61,274 nt of DNA from Chlorobiaceae bacterium (GCA_013334865.1 JAAXWS010000014.1:1-61274), one strand, 5' to 3'. Numbered from the stretch's first letter, positions 16,821 to 27,283 are shown. A program made the numbers and translations. The notes: generated by a model not told the origin, from the sequence alone.

Positions 16821-18230
16821 TCACGATACCTGCCCCAGTACCTCGGGGGTGACGGTGTCGAGACCCTTTGCTGCAGCATGTGACTCCGCCTTCTGCTTCA
16901 GCTCGCGGCCGAAGGAGATCTGGCTGATGAAGGGGGCCTTTTTCACGATCTGTTCGAGCAGGGCGTTCGCCTCGGGGGCCCATGCCATGCGGACGGTCGG
17001 GGCGGCAGGGCCGGTCTGGCGCCTGGTGATGGGGAGGAAGGCGAAGAGGATGTCGTAGAGGGCATTGACGATCTCCTGGATGATCCAGACGGCGCCGCTG
17101 TGGCCCATGAAGGGGGTGCCGAGCGCCCGGCGCACGATCGGGCCCGGGAACCCCGCCGGGATGAAACGCGCTTTCGCGTCGATCTCGGCAAGGTAGATCT
17201 TGTCGGGCATGCGGCCGAAGAGGAACTGTGGCTGCTTCTGCATGATCTCGTCACGGACGAGCGAATTGTCGGCTTCGGCCGAGTCGTGGCTGAAGAGGCA
17301 CTGCATGCCCATCTCCCCGGCAAGGAAGCGCTCGAGGCCGCAGGCGTAGGTTCCTGAGGCCGCGACGCCGAAGCGGATGGTCGGGAACCATTCGGACTGC
17401 GGGCCGCGCCAGAGGTCCCAGAGGGGTTTCAGGGTGGTTCGCTTCTCTTCGGCGATGAACCGTTCCGCCTGCCCGCGGTTGCCGGTGAGGTCACCGAGTG
17501 CAAGCAGGAACTCCGTGGTCTCCCCGAGGCCGAAGGGGGCGAACAGAACAGGTCGCCCGAGCCTTGCCGCCAGCTCCGAGCCGAACTCGCGGTACATGAC
17601 GACGATCACCTCCGAGTCCTTCAGGCCGGAGACCTCTTCGACCTTCGATTCGAAAGGGTAGACGTGCTTCACCGTGGCCCCCGCGCCCGAGACGAGCCGC
17701 TTGAGTTCGGCAAGGTCGGACGGGCTGTTGAAGCAGCCGTAGGTCGGGCCGATGATGCTGACGGTTCCGGGTTCGACATCCGCGGGCCGGCCGTCGTCGA
17801 AGCGGTCGAAGAGCCATGCGAGCGCGCGCTCCCGGCCCTGCCACTCGTTCTCGCCGAGCGAGTTGGACGGGAAGAACTTCACCGACGGGTATTTCATCTC
17901 GAGCAGGCTGCGGTGGTCGCTGCCGATCATTTCGCTTTCGGCGCTCGAGACGAGGATAAGCTGCCTGCCAGTCCCGTCGATCTGGTCGAGGATCTGCTGC
18001 ACCGCCTCCGAGCTTCCGGACGAGGCGATCTCCTTTTCGGTCAGGCTGGTCGGGGTGAGGTTCTCGAGGTAGGGGACCGCGTCGGTGTAGTCCATGACGG
18101 CAACGCCGACGAGGTTGTAGCAGCCGACGGGTGCGTCAGCCACGACGTGGACGTTCTCGAGGGCGCAGAAGGTGTTGACCGCGGCCCAGTAGGCGCTTGC
18201 GGTTGATTCGTCCCTGACTGTTTTTCCCAT
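16821..18230 (-). CDS. bchZ: Chlorophyllide a reductase, subunit Z
   Basis: A 469-residue nitrogenase-like protein. The N-terminal ADAPVGCYNLVGVAVMDYTDAVPYLENLTP includes the single cysteine expected to ligand the 4Fe-4S cluster at the BchY/BchZ interface. SIIGPTYGCFNSPSDLAELKRLV and the C-terminal RMAWAPEANALLEQIVKKAPFISQISFGRELKQKAE match BchZ rather than BchB. With BchX (reductase) and BchY it reduces the C7-C8 double bond of chlorophyllide a toward bacteriochlorophyll a. BchX and BchY are not in the window. Start: ATG at 18230; the longer frame to 18275 is less likely. The first 95 bp overlap the 3' end of the GH3 gene on the same strand. Confidence 0.88.
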   Translation of the reverse strand: MGKTVRDESTASAYWAAVNTFCALENVHVVADAPVGCYNLVGVAVMDYTDAVPYLENLTPTSLTEKEIASSGSSEAVQQILDQIDGTGRQLILVSSAESEMIGSDHRSLLEMKYPSVKFFPSNSLGENEWQGRERALAWLFDRFDDGRPADVEPGTVSIIGPTYGCFNSPSDLAELKRLVSGAGATVKHVYPFESKVEEVSGLKDSEVIVVMYREFGSELAARLGRPVLFAPFGLGETTEFLLALGDLTGNRGQAERFIAEEKRTTLKPLWDLWRGPQSEWFPTIRFGVAASGTYACGLERFLAGEMGMQCLFSHDSAEADNSLVRDEIMQKQPQFLFGRMPDKIYLAEIDAKARFIPAGFPGPIVRRALGTPFMGHSGAVWIIQEIVNALYDILFAFLPITRRQTGPAAPTVRMAWAPEANALLEQIVKKAPFISQISFGRELKQKAESHAAAKGLDTVTPEVLGQVS

Positions 18231-20070
18231 GGTCGGTACGGCGGTAAGCGGGTTTCGGTGAACGGTGGACGGCATGGCCGGCCGAAGCCAAATCTACGGA
18301 ATTATCGGCGTAATGCTCAAGGCTTGCCTCCCCGAGCGACACCGGGAGCCTGCCGGCAGGCTCGATCTCGCCGTTGAGCACGCGGACCACAGCACTCTCC
18401 GCCCGTTCGCTGGTGCTGTACGCGCAGAGTGCTGTGCCGATTTCAGGAAACCGGGCCAGCAGGTAGGGGGTGCCGAAGGAGACGAAGACGATCGGGGTGC
18501 CCGGCGCGACCTTTGAGGGGAGGCTGCGGACGAAATCGACCTGGCGGCCGCTGAGCTTCGAGGGGCCGCTGGCCGGGACCGCCTGGATCTCGGTCGTCAG
18601 GATGACCGCCGAAGCGCCGGCGGCCATGCTTGTGGCCTCGATGAAGGTTTTCTCCTGGCTCGTCGGGTCGAGCCGGAGGTGGACGACGGCATAGTTCCTG
18701 CCGAGCTTGTCGGCAAAGGTCTTCGCATGCTCATCGCCGGGCTTGTCCTGGATGATGATGTCGAGAACGGGGCCGTTCATCGCCTTGCGGAACGGCACGA
18801 AGTTGTCGCGGTCCCTGATGAGCGTGACGGCGTTTTCGGCGATCTTTCCGGCGATCCGGAGACCTTCGGGCTGGCCGACCAGCTCCTGCAGGCGGGTCAG
18901 GTCCACCATCTTTCTCCGGTCGAGCTCCAGCCAGTGCTTGAGCTGGAGGATCCTCCGCACCGACTCGTCGATCCTGGATTCGGGAATGGATCCGTTCACG
19001 ACGGCCGCAGCCACGGCGCTGTGCGCGGCTTCCGGGTCCGGCGGGAACAGCAGGATGTCGTTGCCGGCCTGCACGGCACGGACGTAGACCTCGCCCAAGG
19101 GCATGCCGTTCTGGAGCGCCTTCATGTTCAGCGCGTCGGTGACGATCACGCCGCTGAAGCCGAGTTCATTGCGCAGCAGGTCGGTCACGATGGTCCGGGA
19201 GATCGATGCCGGTTCCATGGTGCCGGTCAGCTTCGGCACGGCAAGGTGGCCGACCATGACGCTCATGACCCCCTGCTCGATTGCCGCCCTGAAGGGCTTC
19301 AGCTCGTACTCGTCCAGCCGCTGCCGGTCCCCCTCGAGCACGGGCAGCGCGTGATGGCTGTCGACGGTGACGTCGCCGTGGCCGGGGAAGTGCTTGGCCG
19401 TGGCCGCCACGCCGTTGGACTGGAGGCCGTCGATGATTGCCGACGACATCGCGATGGCCAGCGGGATGCGGTCTCCGAACGAGCGGGTGTTGATGACCGG
19501 ATTGGCCGGATTGATGTTCAGGTCGACCGAGGGGGCGTAGTCCTGACTGATGCCGACGGCTCGGGCTTCGTTGGCGATGATCCTTGCCATCGATCGGGCG
19601 AGTTCGGGATCGCCGGAGGCCGCCACGGCCATGCCGGGGGAGAATTCCGTGGCGCCCTCGAGGCGCATCGCGAGTCCGCGCTCCATGTCCGCGCTGACGA
19701 GCAGCGGGATACGCGACACCGACTGGAAGTGGTTCGCCAGCATGCCGGCCCCGAAGACGTCGCCCTTGAGGAACATGACGCCGCCGATCTTTCCCTGTTC
19801 GGCAAGGCGTGACAGGAGCAGGTATTCCCTGTCGGTGTTGCTCCGGTACTGCCCCTCGATGCTGGCCACGATCATCTGCCCAACCTTTTCGGGAAGGGTC
19901 ATTTTTTCCAGCGTCTCTTCGACCCACGGATCCTTCCTGGAAAAGAGGGCCTGCGCCGTGTTCAGCTTCGGCTTGCTCCGGTCGCGCGCCATGGCCGGCC
20001 AGGCGCAGGTGAGGGCGAACAGCAGGGAGAGGATGCAGAGGGGGATTTTTATACTCAGGCGCATGGGCAT
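18136..20070 (-). CDS. Glycoside hydrolase family 3, NagZ-like beta-N-acetylhexosaminidase, exported
   Basis: A 644-residue protein. A signal peptide (KIPLCILSLLFALTCAWPAMA) precedes a GH3 N-terminal barrel with AKHFPGHGDVTVDSHHALP, the Asp-His loop typical of NagZ, and the nucleophile Asp in SGVIVTDALNMKAL. A GH3 C-terminal domain follows (about 380-600). NagZ-type enzymes cleave N-acetylglucosamine from muropeptides; the signal peptide places this one in the periplasm or envelope. Starts at 20070 or 20064 are both possible. The last ~32 codons overlap bchZ and read as an arginine-rich tail without family conservation. Confidence 0.82.
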   Translation of the reverse strand: MPMRLSIKIPLCILSLLFALTCAWPAMARDRSKPKLNTAQALFSRKDPWVEETLEKMTLPEKVGQMIVASIEGQYRSNTDREYLLLSRLAEQGKIGGVMFLKGDVFGAGMLANHFQSVSRIPLLVSADMERGLAMRLEGATEFSPGMAVAASGDPELARSMARIIANEARAVGISQDYAPSVDLNINPANPVINTRSFGDRIPLAIAMSSAIIDGLQSNGVAATAKHFPGHGDVTVDSHHALPVLEGDRQRLDEYELKPFRAAIEQGVMSVMVGHLAVPKLTGTMEPASISRTIVTDLLRNELGFSGVIVTDALNMKALQNGMPLGEVYVRAVQAGNDILLFPPDPEAAHSAVAAAVVNGSIPESRIDESVRRILQLKHWLELDRRKMVDLTRLQELVGQPEGLRIAGKIAENAVTLIRDRDNFVPFRKAMNGPVLDIIIQDKPGDEHAKTFADKLGRNYAVVHLRLDPTSQEKTFIEATSMAAGASAVILTTEIQAVPASGPSKLSGRQVDFVRSLPSKVAPGTPIVFVSFGTPYLLARFPEIGTALCAYSTSERAESAVVRVLNGEIEPAGRLPVSLGEASLEHYADNSVDLASAGHAVHRSPKPAYRRTDHGKNSQGRINRKRLLGRGQHLLRPRERPRRG

Positions 20071-20147
20071 CTCGGGTAACAAGAACAATGTCGCAATCAT
20101 CGGGGCTCGAAAGGCAATCTATGAAACCGTCTCCTCAGGCCGAAAGG

Positions 20148-20183
20148 AAAAATCGGGGCCGCATGGCTTGCGGCCCCGATTTT
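20148..20183 (-). terminator. Rho-independent terminator after gcvPB
   Basis: AAAATCGGGGCCGC (20149-20162) pairs with the complementary arm ending at 20183, with a short loop. On the minus strand the stem is followed by TTTTT. It separates gcvPB from the GH3 gene downstream. Confidence 0.88.
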
Positions 20184-20199
20184 CAGCAGAAGGACGGAT

Positions 20200-21660
20200 T
20201 CAGTATGAGCAGCAGATATTGAGCTGGCGCGACGCCTGCGCCTCGTCCAGGCGCCTGACCGGGGTCGTCACCGGAGCGGCGAGCACCTTTGCCGGGTCGG
20301 CCGCGGCCTCTTCGGCAATGGCGATCATCGCGTCGGCGAAGGCGTCGAGGGTCTCCTTCGTCTCGGTCTCGGTAGGCTCGATCATCAGCGCCTCGCTCAC
20401 GATGAGCGGGAAGTATACCGTCGGGGCGTGGTAGCCGTAGTCCAGCAGGCGCTTGGCGATGTCGAGCGTCCTGACGTTGTGCTCCTTCTTCTGGCGGTCG
20501 CCCGACAGGCAGAACTCGTGCATGACCGGTTTCGGATACGGCAGCGCGTAGTGGTCAAGCAGGCGGCCAAGGAGGTAGTTCGCGTTGATGATGGCGTTTT
20601 CGGAGACGCGCTTCAGCCCTTCGGCGCCGAGCATGCGGATGTAGGTGTAGGCCCTTACCAGCACGGAGAAGTTGCCGTAGAAGTTCATCATCCGGCCGAT
20701 GTTCTCAGGCCGGTCGGTGTTGAGGCGGTATTTCGTCTCGCCCTCCTCCTCGTACTTCTCGACCACCGGGACCGGCAGGAATTCGACCAGCTTTTCACTC
20801 ACGCCCACCGGGCCGCTGCCGGGGCCGCCACCGCCGTGCGGAGCCGAGAAGCTCTTGTGCAGGTTGTAGTGCACCACGTCGAAGCCCATGTCGCCGGGCC
20901 TGCTGAGGCCGAGCAGGGCGTTCATGTTGGCGCCATCCATGTAGAGGAGGCTGCCGTTGTCGTGCACCATCTTCGCGATGGTCAGGATTTCGGACTCGAA
21001 AAGGCCGATGGTGTTCGGATTGGTCAGCATGAGCGCCGCAACTTCGCCGTCGAGCTTCGAGCGGAGGTCGTCGAGATCGGTACGGCCTGCGGCGTTGCTC
21101 TTCACCGAGACGGTCTCATAGCCGCCAAGGGCGGCCGAGGCCGGGTTGGTGCCGTGGGCCGAATCGACCACGAGCAGTTTCTTCCGGGGCTTTCCGAGAT
21201 TCTGGTGGTACTTCTTGATGAGCAGGATGCCGGTCAGCTCCCCGTGTGCTCCGGCGGCAGGCTGCAGCGACACGGCCGCCATGCCGGCGATCTCGCTGAG
21301 CATCTCCGCAAGCTCGTGCATCATCTGCAGGGCACCCTGGACGGTCGCCTCCGGCTGCATCGGGTGCAGCGCGGCGAATCCGGGCAGGTCGCAGGTGTAG
21401 TCGTTGATCTTGGGGTTGTACTTCATCGTACAGCTCCCGAGCGGGTACATGTTCTTGTCGACGTGGTAGTTGAGGTTCGACAGCCTCACGAAGTGCCGGA
21501 CCACCTCGCTTTCCGGAATCTCGGGCAGTTCAGCGGCATCCTTCCTCAGGAATTTCAGGGGGAGGAGCTCGCCGGCCGGCTTTGCCGGGATGTCGAGCGG
21601 CGAGAAGCTGTAGCCTTTGCGGCCGCTGCGGGAGAGATCGAAAATCAGTGGTTCTTTCAT
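20200..21660 (-). CDS. gcvPB: Glycine dehydrogenase (decarboxylating), subunit 2
   Basis: A 486-residue P-protein subunit 2. The PLP-lysine region [27 protein letters not shown] is near 285-310, with [15 protein letters not shown] and [11 protein letters not shown] upstream. With subunit 1 (gcvPA, not in the window) it decarboxylates glycine and passes the aminomethyl group to the lipoyl H-protein. The start is the ATG at 21660, where the family homology [17 protein letters not shown] begins. The C terminus ends in a cysteine pair (NICCSY). The split P-protein is typical of Chlorobi and many non-proteobacteria. Confidence 0.94.
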   Translation of the reverse strand: MKEPLIFDLSRSGRKGYSFSPLDIPAKPAGELLPLKFLRKDAAELPEIPESEVVRHFVRLSNLNYHVDKNMYPLGSCTMKYNPKINDYTCDLPGFAALHPMQPEATVQGALQMMHELAEMLSEIAGMAAVSLQPAAGAHGELTGILLIKKYHQNLGKPRKKLLVVDSAHGTNPASAALGGYETVSVKSNAAGRTDLDDLRSKLDGEVAALMLTNPNTIGLFESEILTIAKMVHDNGSLLYMDGANMNALLGLSRPGDMGFDVVHYNLHKSFSAPHGGGGPGSGPVGVSEKLVEFLPVPVVEKYEEEGETKYRLNTDRPENIGRMMNFYGNFSVLVRAYTYIRMLGAEGLKRVSENAIINANYLLGRLLDHYALPYPKPVMHEFCLSGDRQKKEHNVRTLDIAKRLLDYGYHAPTVYFPLIVSEALMIEPTETETKETLDAFADAMIAIAEEAAADPAKVLAAPVTTPVRRLDEAQASRQLNICCSY

Positions 21661-21751
21661 GGATCGGTACGATGCGGGTGACGACAAATGAGTTTCAAAT
21701 ATAGACCGAATCGGGGCAATGCCCAAGAAGGCCGGGGAAAAAAGCTGGCTG

Positions 21752-22582
21752 TTACATGGCATCCTGACGGTCGAACGGATCGCTCGTTTCGAGCAGTGCC
21801 ATCGCCTCTTTCGCCGCGAACTGCTCGGCATCCTTCTTGCGGGGGGCGCGGCCCCTGCCGAGGACTATCCCCCTGCAGGATGCCTCGACGGTGAATGTTT
21901 TTTCGTGCTCGGCCCCCTCCTCGCCGACGACGCAGTATTGCGGCGGAGGCAGGTGGCGCGACTGGGCGTATTCGATCAGCCGGCTCTTGTAGTTGTGCTC
22001 CTCCTCGACGACCCGCTGCAGGTCGATGCGGCCGATCACATGGCTCATGATGAAGCGCTCCGCGCCGGCGATCCCCTGGTCGAGGTAGATGGCGCCGATG
22101 AGCGCCTCGAAGCCGTCGGCGAGCGCCGACTCGCTCGTCCGGATGCGCTCCCTGTCCGCGGAATCGCCGATGAAGAGGTGTGGGCCCAGGCCGAGGTGCA
22201 GGGCGAAGGCCGCAAGGGATTTCCGGTTGACGATCTTCGAGCGGTTGTTCGACAGATGCCCTTCGTCGCTCGACGGGAACTGCTTGAACAGGTGTTCGGA
22301 GACCAGCAGGTCGAGCACGGCGTCACCGAGGAATTCGAGGCGCTGGTTCGACTCGGGGTGTTCGGCATCCTGCGGGAGGTCGTGGAGCACCGATCGGTGC
22401 ATCAGGGCGGTACTGTAGAGCGTCAGGCGGCGGCAGGCGCGTCCTGTAAGGCCGCCGAGCCAGGCGATGGTCTCAGGGGCGAGCGGGAACTGCTCTGCCG
22501 AGCCGTTCCCGTTTCCCGAACTCCCGGAACTGTCGTTGCGGAGGAAGTTGAGGGATGTCAGCTTTTGCCACAGTTGCGACAT
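21752..22582 (-). CDS. rnc: Ribonuclease III
   Basis: A 276-residue RNase III. The signature [21 protein letters not shown] and the second acidic patch [16 protein letters not shown] form the catalytic site. A double-stranded RNA-binding domain (about 188-262) ends in [16 protein letters not shown]. An N-terminal extension of about 60 residues, partly Ser/Gly/Asn-rich, is longer than in E. coli. It follows fabF by 16 bp at the end of the fatty-acid operon, an arrangement shared with many bacteria. Confidence 0.95.
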   Translation of the reverse strand: MSQLWQKLTSLNFLRNDSSGSSGNGNGSAEQFPLAPETIAWLGGLTGRACRRLTLYSTALMHRSVLHDLPQDAEHPESNQRLEFLGDAVLDLLVSEHLFKQFPSSDEGHLSNNRSKIVNRKSLAAFALHLGLGPHLFIGDSADRERIRTSESALADGFEALIGAIYLDQGIAGAERFIMSHVIGRIDLQRVVEEEHNYKSRLIEYAQSRHLPPPQYCVVGEEGAEHEKTFTVEASCRGIVLGRGRAPRKKDAEQFAAKEAMALLETSDPFDRQDAM

Positions 22583-22598
22583 GGGCGGACATCGGGGT

Positions 22599-23852
22599 TC
22601 ACAGTGACGGGGCTTTCTTGAAGATCACGCACCCGTTGTGGCCGCCGAACCCGAAGCCGTTGTTCAGCGCATACTCGATCTTGCGCTCCTTCGGCTTGTT
22701 GGGCGTCACGTCCAGGTCGATCTGCGGGTCGAGGTTGTCGCAGTTGATGGTCGGCGGGACCACCTGGTTCTGCAATGCGAGGATGCAGGCGACGGACTCC
22801 ACGACGCCGGCAGCTCCGAGCAGGTGGCCGGTCATGGACTTGGTCGAGCTGATGCTCAGCTTGTAGGCATGGTCGCCGAACGCTTTCTTGATCGCCTGGA
22901 CCTCGGCGACGTCGCCCAGCGGGGTCGAGGTGCCGTGGGTGTTGACATAGTCGATCCTGTCCGGGGTGATGCCGGCGATCCTCATGGCGGTGTTCATCGC
23001 GGACAGGGCGCCGACCCCTTCCGGATGCGGTGCCGTGAGGTGGTAGGCGTCGGCCGATGCGGCCACGCCGGCGACCTCCGCATAGATCTTTGCGCCGCGC
23101 TTTACCGCGGATTCGTAGGTCTCGAGTACCAGGGAGCCGCCGCCTTCGCCCATGACGAAACCGTCACGGTCGATGTCGTACGGTCGGGAGGCCTTCTCGG
23201 GCCTGTCGTTCGCCGTCGAAAGCGCCCTGGCGGCATTGAAGCCTGCGATGCCCATCTGGGTGATCGCCGCTTCCGATCCGCCGCACACCATGTAGTCGGC
23301 CATGCCCATCTGGATGAGCATGAAGGCGTCCATGATGGCGTGGAGCGAGGTTGCGCATGCCGAGGCGGTCGCGTAGTTCGGCCCCATCAGGCCGCTTCGC
23401 ATGGAGATCTGGCCTGCGGCGATGTCGGGGATCAGCATCGGGATGAAGAACGGGCTCACCCTGCGGGGGCCGCGTTCCATGTAGGTCCTGAACTGCTGGT
23501 CGTAGGTGGTCATGCCGCCGATGCCGGATCCGTGGACGACGCCGATCCTGGTCGGGTCGATCGACTGGAGGTCCAGTCCGGAGTCCTTGATGGCCTGTTC
23601 CGCGGCGATGACGCCGTACTGGCAGTAAGGGTCCATGCGGTCGGCGGATTTGCGGTCGATGTAGTCATCGGCCTTGAAACCCTTCAGCTCGCAGGCGAAC
23701 GTGGTGGCGTAGTCCGTCGTATCGAAATAGGTGATCGGCGCGGCGCCGCTCCTGCCGTTGACGAGCGATGTCCAGAATTCCGTGGCCGAAAGGCCGACGG
23801 GGGACAGCACTCCGATACCGGTAACAACGATTTTCTTCAGTTCCAGACCCAT
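22599..23852 (-). CDS. fabF: 3-oxoacyl-ACP synthase II
   Basis: A 417-residue KAS II. The active-site Cys is at 166 in [13 protein letters not shown], with the histidines in [11 protein letters not shown] and GHLLGAAG. It elongates acyl-ACP with malonyl-ACP and controls temperature-dependent unsaturation in E. coli. It is separated from acpP by 64 bp that carry a strong hairpin. Confidence 0.96.
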   Translation of the reverse strand: MGLELKKIVVTGIGVLSPVGLSATEFWTSLVNGRSGAAPITYFDTTDYATTFACELKGFKADDYIDRKSADRMDPYCQYGVIAAEQAIKDSGLDLQSIDPTRIGVVHGSGIGGMTTYDQQFRTYMERGPRRVSPFFIPMLIPDIAAGQISMRSGLMGPNYATASACATSLHAIMDAFMLIQMGMADYMVCGGSEAAITQMGIAGFNAARALSTANDRPEKASRPYDIDRDGFVMGEGGGSLVLETYESAVKRGAKIYAEVAGVAASADAYHLTAPHPEGVGALSAMNTAMRIAGITPDRIDYVNTHGTSTPLGDVAEVQAIKKAFGDHAYKLSISSTKSMTGHLLGAAGVVESVACILALQNQVVPPTINCDNLDPQIDLDVTPNKPKERKIEYALNNGFGFGGHNGCVIFKKAPSL

Positions 23853-23879
23853 CTGCAGTTATTTGGCTGTTGAAAGAAG

Positions 23880-23905
23880 AACAGGCAGGGAGATCCCTGC
23901 CTGTT
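23880..23905 (-). terminator. Strong hairpin between acpP and fabF (partial terminator or processing site)
   Basis: AACAGGCAGGGA (23880-23891) and TCCCTGCCTGTT (23894-23905) are perfect 12-bp complements. Read on the minus strand the stem is followed by a T-rich but C-interrupted tract (CTTCTTTC). It could let acpP mRNA accumulate above fabF. Confidence 0.5.
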
Positions 23906-23916
23906 GCTTTGCAAGA

Positions 23917-24156
23917 TTACTTCTTGTTGACGATGTAGTCGATCGCCTGCTGCACGGTGCCGATCTTTTCGGCATCTTCGTCGGGGATCTGGACGCCGAA
24001 CTCGTTCTCGAGCTCCATGATCAGTTCGACGGTGTCGAGGGAATCTGCACCGAGGTCGTCGGAAAACTTGGACTCCGGCTTGATCTGGTCCTTGTTCACT
24101 CCCATTTTGCTGACGATGATATCGTACACCTTATCCTTGATTTCAGCTGCGCTCAT
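23917..24156 (-). CDS. acpP: Acyl carrier protein
   Basis: A 79-residue ACP. The phosphopantetheine serine lies in [18 protein letters not shown] (about residue 38), and the acidic helical bundle is complete. It carries the growing acyl chain for the Fab enzymes. The start is the ATG at 24156; the open frame further upstream is non-conserved and runs through a repeat element. The gap to fabG is 289 bp, by far the largest in the operon, and is filled mostly by the long hairpin at 24302-24452. Confidence 0.96.
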   Translation of the reverse strand: MSAAEIKDKVYDIIVSKMGVNKDQIKPESKFSDDLGADSLDTVELIMELENEFGVQIPDEDAEKIGTVQQAIDYIVNKK

Positions 24157-24301
24157 CTTGTTCTCCGGGTTGGTTTGGTTGATGATGAAAATAAAAATGG
24201 CGTTTGCGAATATACGAAGAAAAAACAGCGGGCCAAAGCTGGCCTCATTGAGCTTCCCGGAATCCTCCTGATCATCATGAGGGGACGACGTCGGGAAGTG
24301 T

Positions 24302-24452
24302 GAGCAAGGGTATTTTGAAAAGCGTCGTGAGCGGTTCGAGGGCAAGTCGGACGGAGCGCATAAACCGGAGTGTACTGGAGTACACGAGGATTTCGAGCAC
24401 CGACCAACGCAGCCATCGGATCGCGGAACAGCTTTTAAAATCCCCTTACTGC
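24302..24452. repeat. 151-nt mirror-symmetric long-hairpin element between fabG and acpP
   Basis: The left end (24302-24323, GAGCAAGGGTATTTTGAAAA then GC) matches the reverse complement of the right end (24431-24452) with few differences. A near-perfect palindrome GTGTACTGGAGTACAC sits exactly at the centre (24370-24385). The arms between are also partly complementary, so the whole unit can fold into one long imperfect hairpin. The right end contains the fabG stop codon (24446-24448). It has no coding content and looks like a miniature inverted-repeat element or structured intergenic repeat. I recall similar sequences in other Chlorobi and Geobacter-like genomes, but this is not checked. Confidence 0.75.
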
Positions 24453-25192
24453 ATGATCATGCCGCCGTTCACGTTCAGCACCTGCCCCGTGATGTACGAG
24501 GAGTTGTCGCTGGCAAGGAAGGTCACGGCGTTGGCAATGTCCTGCGGCGTGCCGAAGGCGTTCAGCGGGATGGCTTCCAGCATCTTCTGGCGGACTTCGT
24601 CGGAGAGGGCGTCGGTCATCTTGGACGAGATGAATCCCGGCGCGATGGCGTTGGCCCTGATGTTCCGGGACGCCAGCTCCTTGGCCACCGACTTGGTGAA
24701 GGCGATCACGCCGCCCTTGGACGCGGCATAGTTTGCCTGGCCGGCGTTGCCCATGACGCCGACGACCGAGGCGATGTTGATGATCGATCCCGTACGCTGC
24801 TTCATCATGATGCGGGTCACGGCCTTGGTGCAGTTGAAGGTGCCCTTCAGGTTGACGGTCAGCACGGCGTCCCAATCCTCTTCGCTCATCCTCATGAGCA
24901 GGCCGTCGCGGGTGATGCCTGCGTTGTTGACGAGGATGTCGATCCTGCCGTTCTCCTCGGCAATCTCGTTGATGACCTTCTGGGTGGCTTCGGCGCTGGT
25001 GACGTCCAGCTCCTTGCAGGTGACGTTCGCGCCGAGCTCCCTGAGCAGGGACTCGGTTTCGGAGAGCCATTCGGCCTTGACGTCGCAGATGACGAGGTCT
25101 GCGCCGTTCCTTGCGAGCTCCAGGGCGATGGCCTGTCCTATGCCCCTTGCGGAGCCCGTGACGATCGCGGTTTTTCCTTTGAACATGGTCAT
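24446..25192 (-). CDS. fabG: 3-oxoacyl-ACP reductase
   Basis: A 248-residue SDR. Cofactor motif TGSARGIGQ near 12-20, NNAG near 90, the catalytic Ser of NIASVVG, then Tyr and Lys in ANYAASKGG, and the C-terminal VNGGMIMQ. It uses NADPH to reduce 3-oxoacyl-ACP. It lies between fabD and acpP in the standard fab order. Its stop codon is the end of the long hairpin element. Confidence 0.96.
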   Translation of the reverse strand: MTMFKGKTAIVTGSARGIGQAIALELARNGADLVICDVKAEWLSETESLLRELGANVTCKELDVTSAEATQKVINEIAEENGRIDILVNNAGITRDGLLMRMSEEDWDAVLTVNLKGTFNCTKAVTRIMMKQRTGSIINIASVVGVMGNAGQANYAASKGGVIAFTKSVAKELASRNIRANAIAPGFISSKMTDALSDEVRQKMLEAIPLNAFGTPQDIANAVTFLASDNSSYITGQVLNVNGGMIMQ

Positions 25193-25214
25193 GTGATTTT
25201 CTTTCGGTTGATAG

Positions 25215-26132
25215 TTAAGCCTGGGTGATCCTTGCGGCTACCTGATCGGCGGTGTCCACGCCGTCGGTCTGCGCCGCTTTGCTGATCCGCTTGATGAGAC
25301 CCTGCAGCACCTTCTGGGGGCCGACTTCGAGGAATTCGTCCACGCCGGCGTCCACCATCGCCGTGACCGACTGGTTCCAGAGCACGGAGCTCGTGAGCTG
25401 GCTGATCAGGTTGGCGCGGATTTCGGCGGCTGCCGTGACCGGCCGTGCCACGACGTTCATGCAGACGGGGATCTGTGCGTCACGGATTTCCGTGGCATTG
25501 AGCGCCTCGGCAAGCTCTTTTTCGGCGGGCTTCATGAGTGGCGAGTGGAACGCTCCGGAGACGACGAGCTCCTTGGCCATGCGTGCGCCCTTCGACGGGG
25601 CAAGCTCGACGGCTTTCCTGACGGCGTCGACATCGCCGGAGATCACGACCTGGCCCGGGGAGTTGAAGTTCGCCGCCTGGACCACGCCGTCGGCTCCGGC
25701 CTCCTCGAGCAGGCCGTCGAGGGCCGCATCGTCCATGCCGATGATGGCCGCCATGGTGCCGGGGTTCTGCCGGCCGGCATCCTGCATGAGGGCGCCGCGT
25801 TTGGCGACGAGCCTGACGGCATCCTCGAAGCCGATGGCGCCCGAGAAGCAGAGCGCCGTGTATTCGCCGAGGCTGTGCCCTGCGGCCATTGAGATCCCGT
25901 CACGGCCGAGCAGCATAGCTGCGGCGTAGCTGTGCAGGAAGATCGCGAGCTGCGTGTACTTTGTCTGCCTGAGCTCCTCCTCGCTGCCGGTGAACATGAT
26001 GTCCGTGATGGAGTAGCCGAGGATCCCGTTGGCTTTGTCCATCAGGGCCCTGGCTTCGGGGTACCGCTCGTAGAGGTCGCGGCCCATGCCGCAGTACTGT
26101 GATCCCTGGCCCGGAAATACGAATGCTTTCAT
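25215..26132 (-). CDS. fabD: Malonyl-CoA:ACP transacylase
   Basis: A 305-residue FabD. Nucleophile Ser at 87 in [13 protein letters not shown], His in SGAFHSPLM near 200 and the start [16 protein letters not shown]. It loads malonyl groups on ACP. I chose the ATG at 26132 over the longer open frame, which runs into fabH. Confidence 0.95.
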   Translation of the reverse strand: MKAFVFPGQGSQYCGMGRDLYERYPEARALMDKANGILGYSITDIMFTGSEEELRQTKYTQLAIFLHSYAAAMLLGRDGISMAAGHSLGEYTALCFSGAIGFEDAVRLVAKRGALMQDAGRQNPGTMAAIIGMDDAALDGLLEEAGADGVVQAANFNSPGQVVISGDVDAVRKAVELAPSKGARMAKELVVSGAFHSPLMKPAEKELAEALNATEIRDAQIPVCMNVVARPVTAAAEIRANLISQLTSSVLWNQSVTAMVDAGVDEFLEVGPQKVLQGLIKRISKAAQTDGVDTADQVAARITQA

Positions 26133-26166
26133 ATCCTGTCGTTGCAATGGGTGGAGGTTGGAGGTG

Positions 26167-27156
26167 TTACTGCCATCTGACATAGATCGCGCCCCAGGTG
26201 TAGCCGGCGCCGAAGCTGGCGAGCACGAGGTTCGTCCCCTTCTGGAGTTTTTTCTGCTCGTCGAGCTCGGCAAGGCAGATGGGCACGGTGGCAGCGGTCG
26301 TATTGCCGTAGTATTCGATGTTCATCATCACCTTCTCCATGCCGATGCCCATGCGATCGGCCGTGGCCTGGATGATGCGCTGGTTCGCCTGGTGGGGCAC
26401 CAGCCAGTCGATGGAGTCTCCGGTCAGGCCGTTGCGCTGCATGATCTCCTCGGCGACGTCGGCCATGGAGGTGACGGCTGCCTTGAAGACCTGCTTGCCG
26501 TCCTGGCGGATGTAGTGCATGCGCTTGTCGATCGTCTCGTGCGAAGAGGGATGGAGGCTGCCGCCGGCCGGCATCAGCAGGTGCTCCCTGCCGTTCTTTC
26601 CATCCGAATAGAGCCTTGCGTCGAGCACGCCGTACCCCTCTTCACTGGCCGGCTCCAGGATGACCCCCGCGGCGCCGTCGCCGAAGAGGATCGCCGTCGC
26701 ACGGTCGGTGAAGTCGATGATGGATGACATCTTGTCGGCGCCGATGACCATGACCTTCCTGCAGTTGCCCGATTCGATGAACTGGGCGCCGGTGTAGAGG
26801 CCGTAGACGAATCCCGAACAGGCTGCCGAGAGGTCGAAACCCCAGGCCCGGTTCGCCCCGATGTTGCCCTGGACGAGGCATGCGGTCGCGGGGAAACTCA
26901 TGTCGGGAGTCATGGTGGCAACGATGATCAGGTCGATCTCCTCGGCCGTGATGCCGCGCTTGTCGAGCAACTGACGGGCGACCTCGGTGCACATGTAGGA
27001 TGTGGCTTTTTCCGGATCCTTCAGGATGCGCCGCTCCCTGATGCCGGTGCGGGTCCTGATCCACTCGTCGTTGGTGTCGAGCATGCGCTCGAAGTCGGCA
27101 TTGGACAGGACCTCCTCGGGCAGGTACTTGGCGGTCGTCGTAATGGCAGCTTTCAT
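26167..27156 (-). CDS. fabH: 3-oxoacyl-ACP synthase III
   Basis: A 329-residue KAS III. Active Cys at 113 in [14 protein letters not shown], His in [10 protein letters not shown], Asn in [12 protein letters not shown]. It starts fatty-acid synthesis by condensing acetyl-CoA (or a branched primer) with malonyl-ACP. The ATG at 27156 fits the family start; a GTG at 27168 is also possible. It is encoded between plsX and fabD. Confidence 0.95.
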   Translation of the reverse strand: MKAAITTTAKYLPEEVLSNADFERMLDTNDEWIRTRTGIRERRILKDPEKATSYMCTEVARQLLDKRGITAEEIDLIIVATMTPDMSFPATACLVQGNIGANRAWGFDLSAACSGFVYGLYTGAQFIESGNCRKVMVIGADKMSSIIDFTDRATAILFGDGAAGVILEPASEEGYGVLDARLYSDGKNGREHLLMPAGGSLHPSSHETIDKRMHYIRQDGKQVFKAAVTSMADVAEEIMQRNGLTGDSIDWLVPHQANQRIIQATADRMGIGMEKVMMNIEYYGNTTAATVPICLAELDEQKKLQKGTNLVLASFGAGYTWGAIYVRWQ

Positions 27157-27283
27157 TGGTATGGTCACGGATTAAAGGTCGAAAACGGGAAGACCGGAAC
27201 CGGCCTGGCCCGGAGTTCGCATTGAACCTGCCGGGGCGGGAAGGTGGATGCGGGCCGTAGTCCGCCCGCATATGAAGATAGTG

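Noticed and set aside
18679-19812. 377-codon plus-strand open frame
   Set aside because: Antisense shadow of the GH3 gene, which has clear catalytic motifs and a signal peptide.
21661-21751. Possible glycine riboswitch before gcvPB
   Set aside because: Only 91 bp separate rnc and gcvPB and no tandem aptamer pattern is visible.
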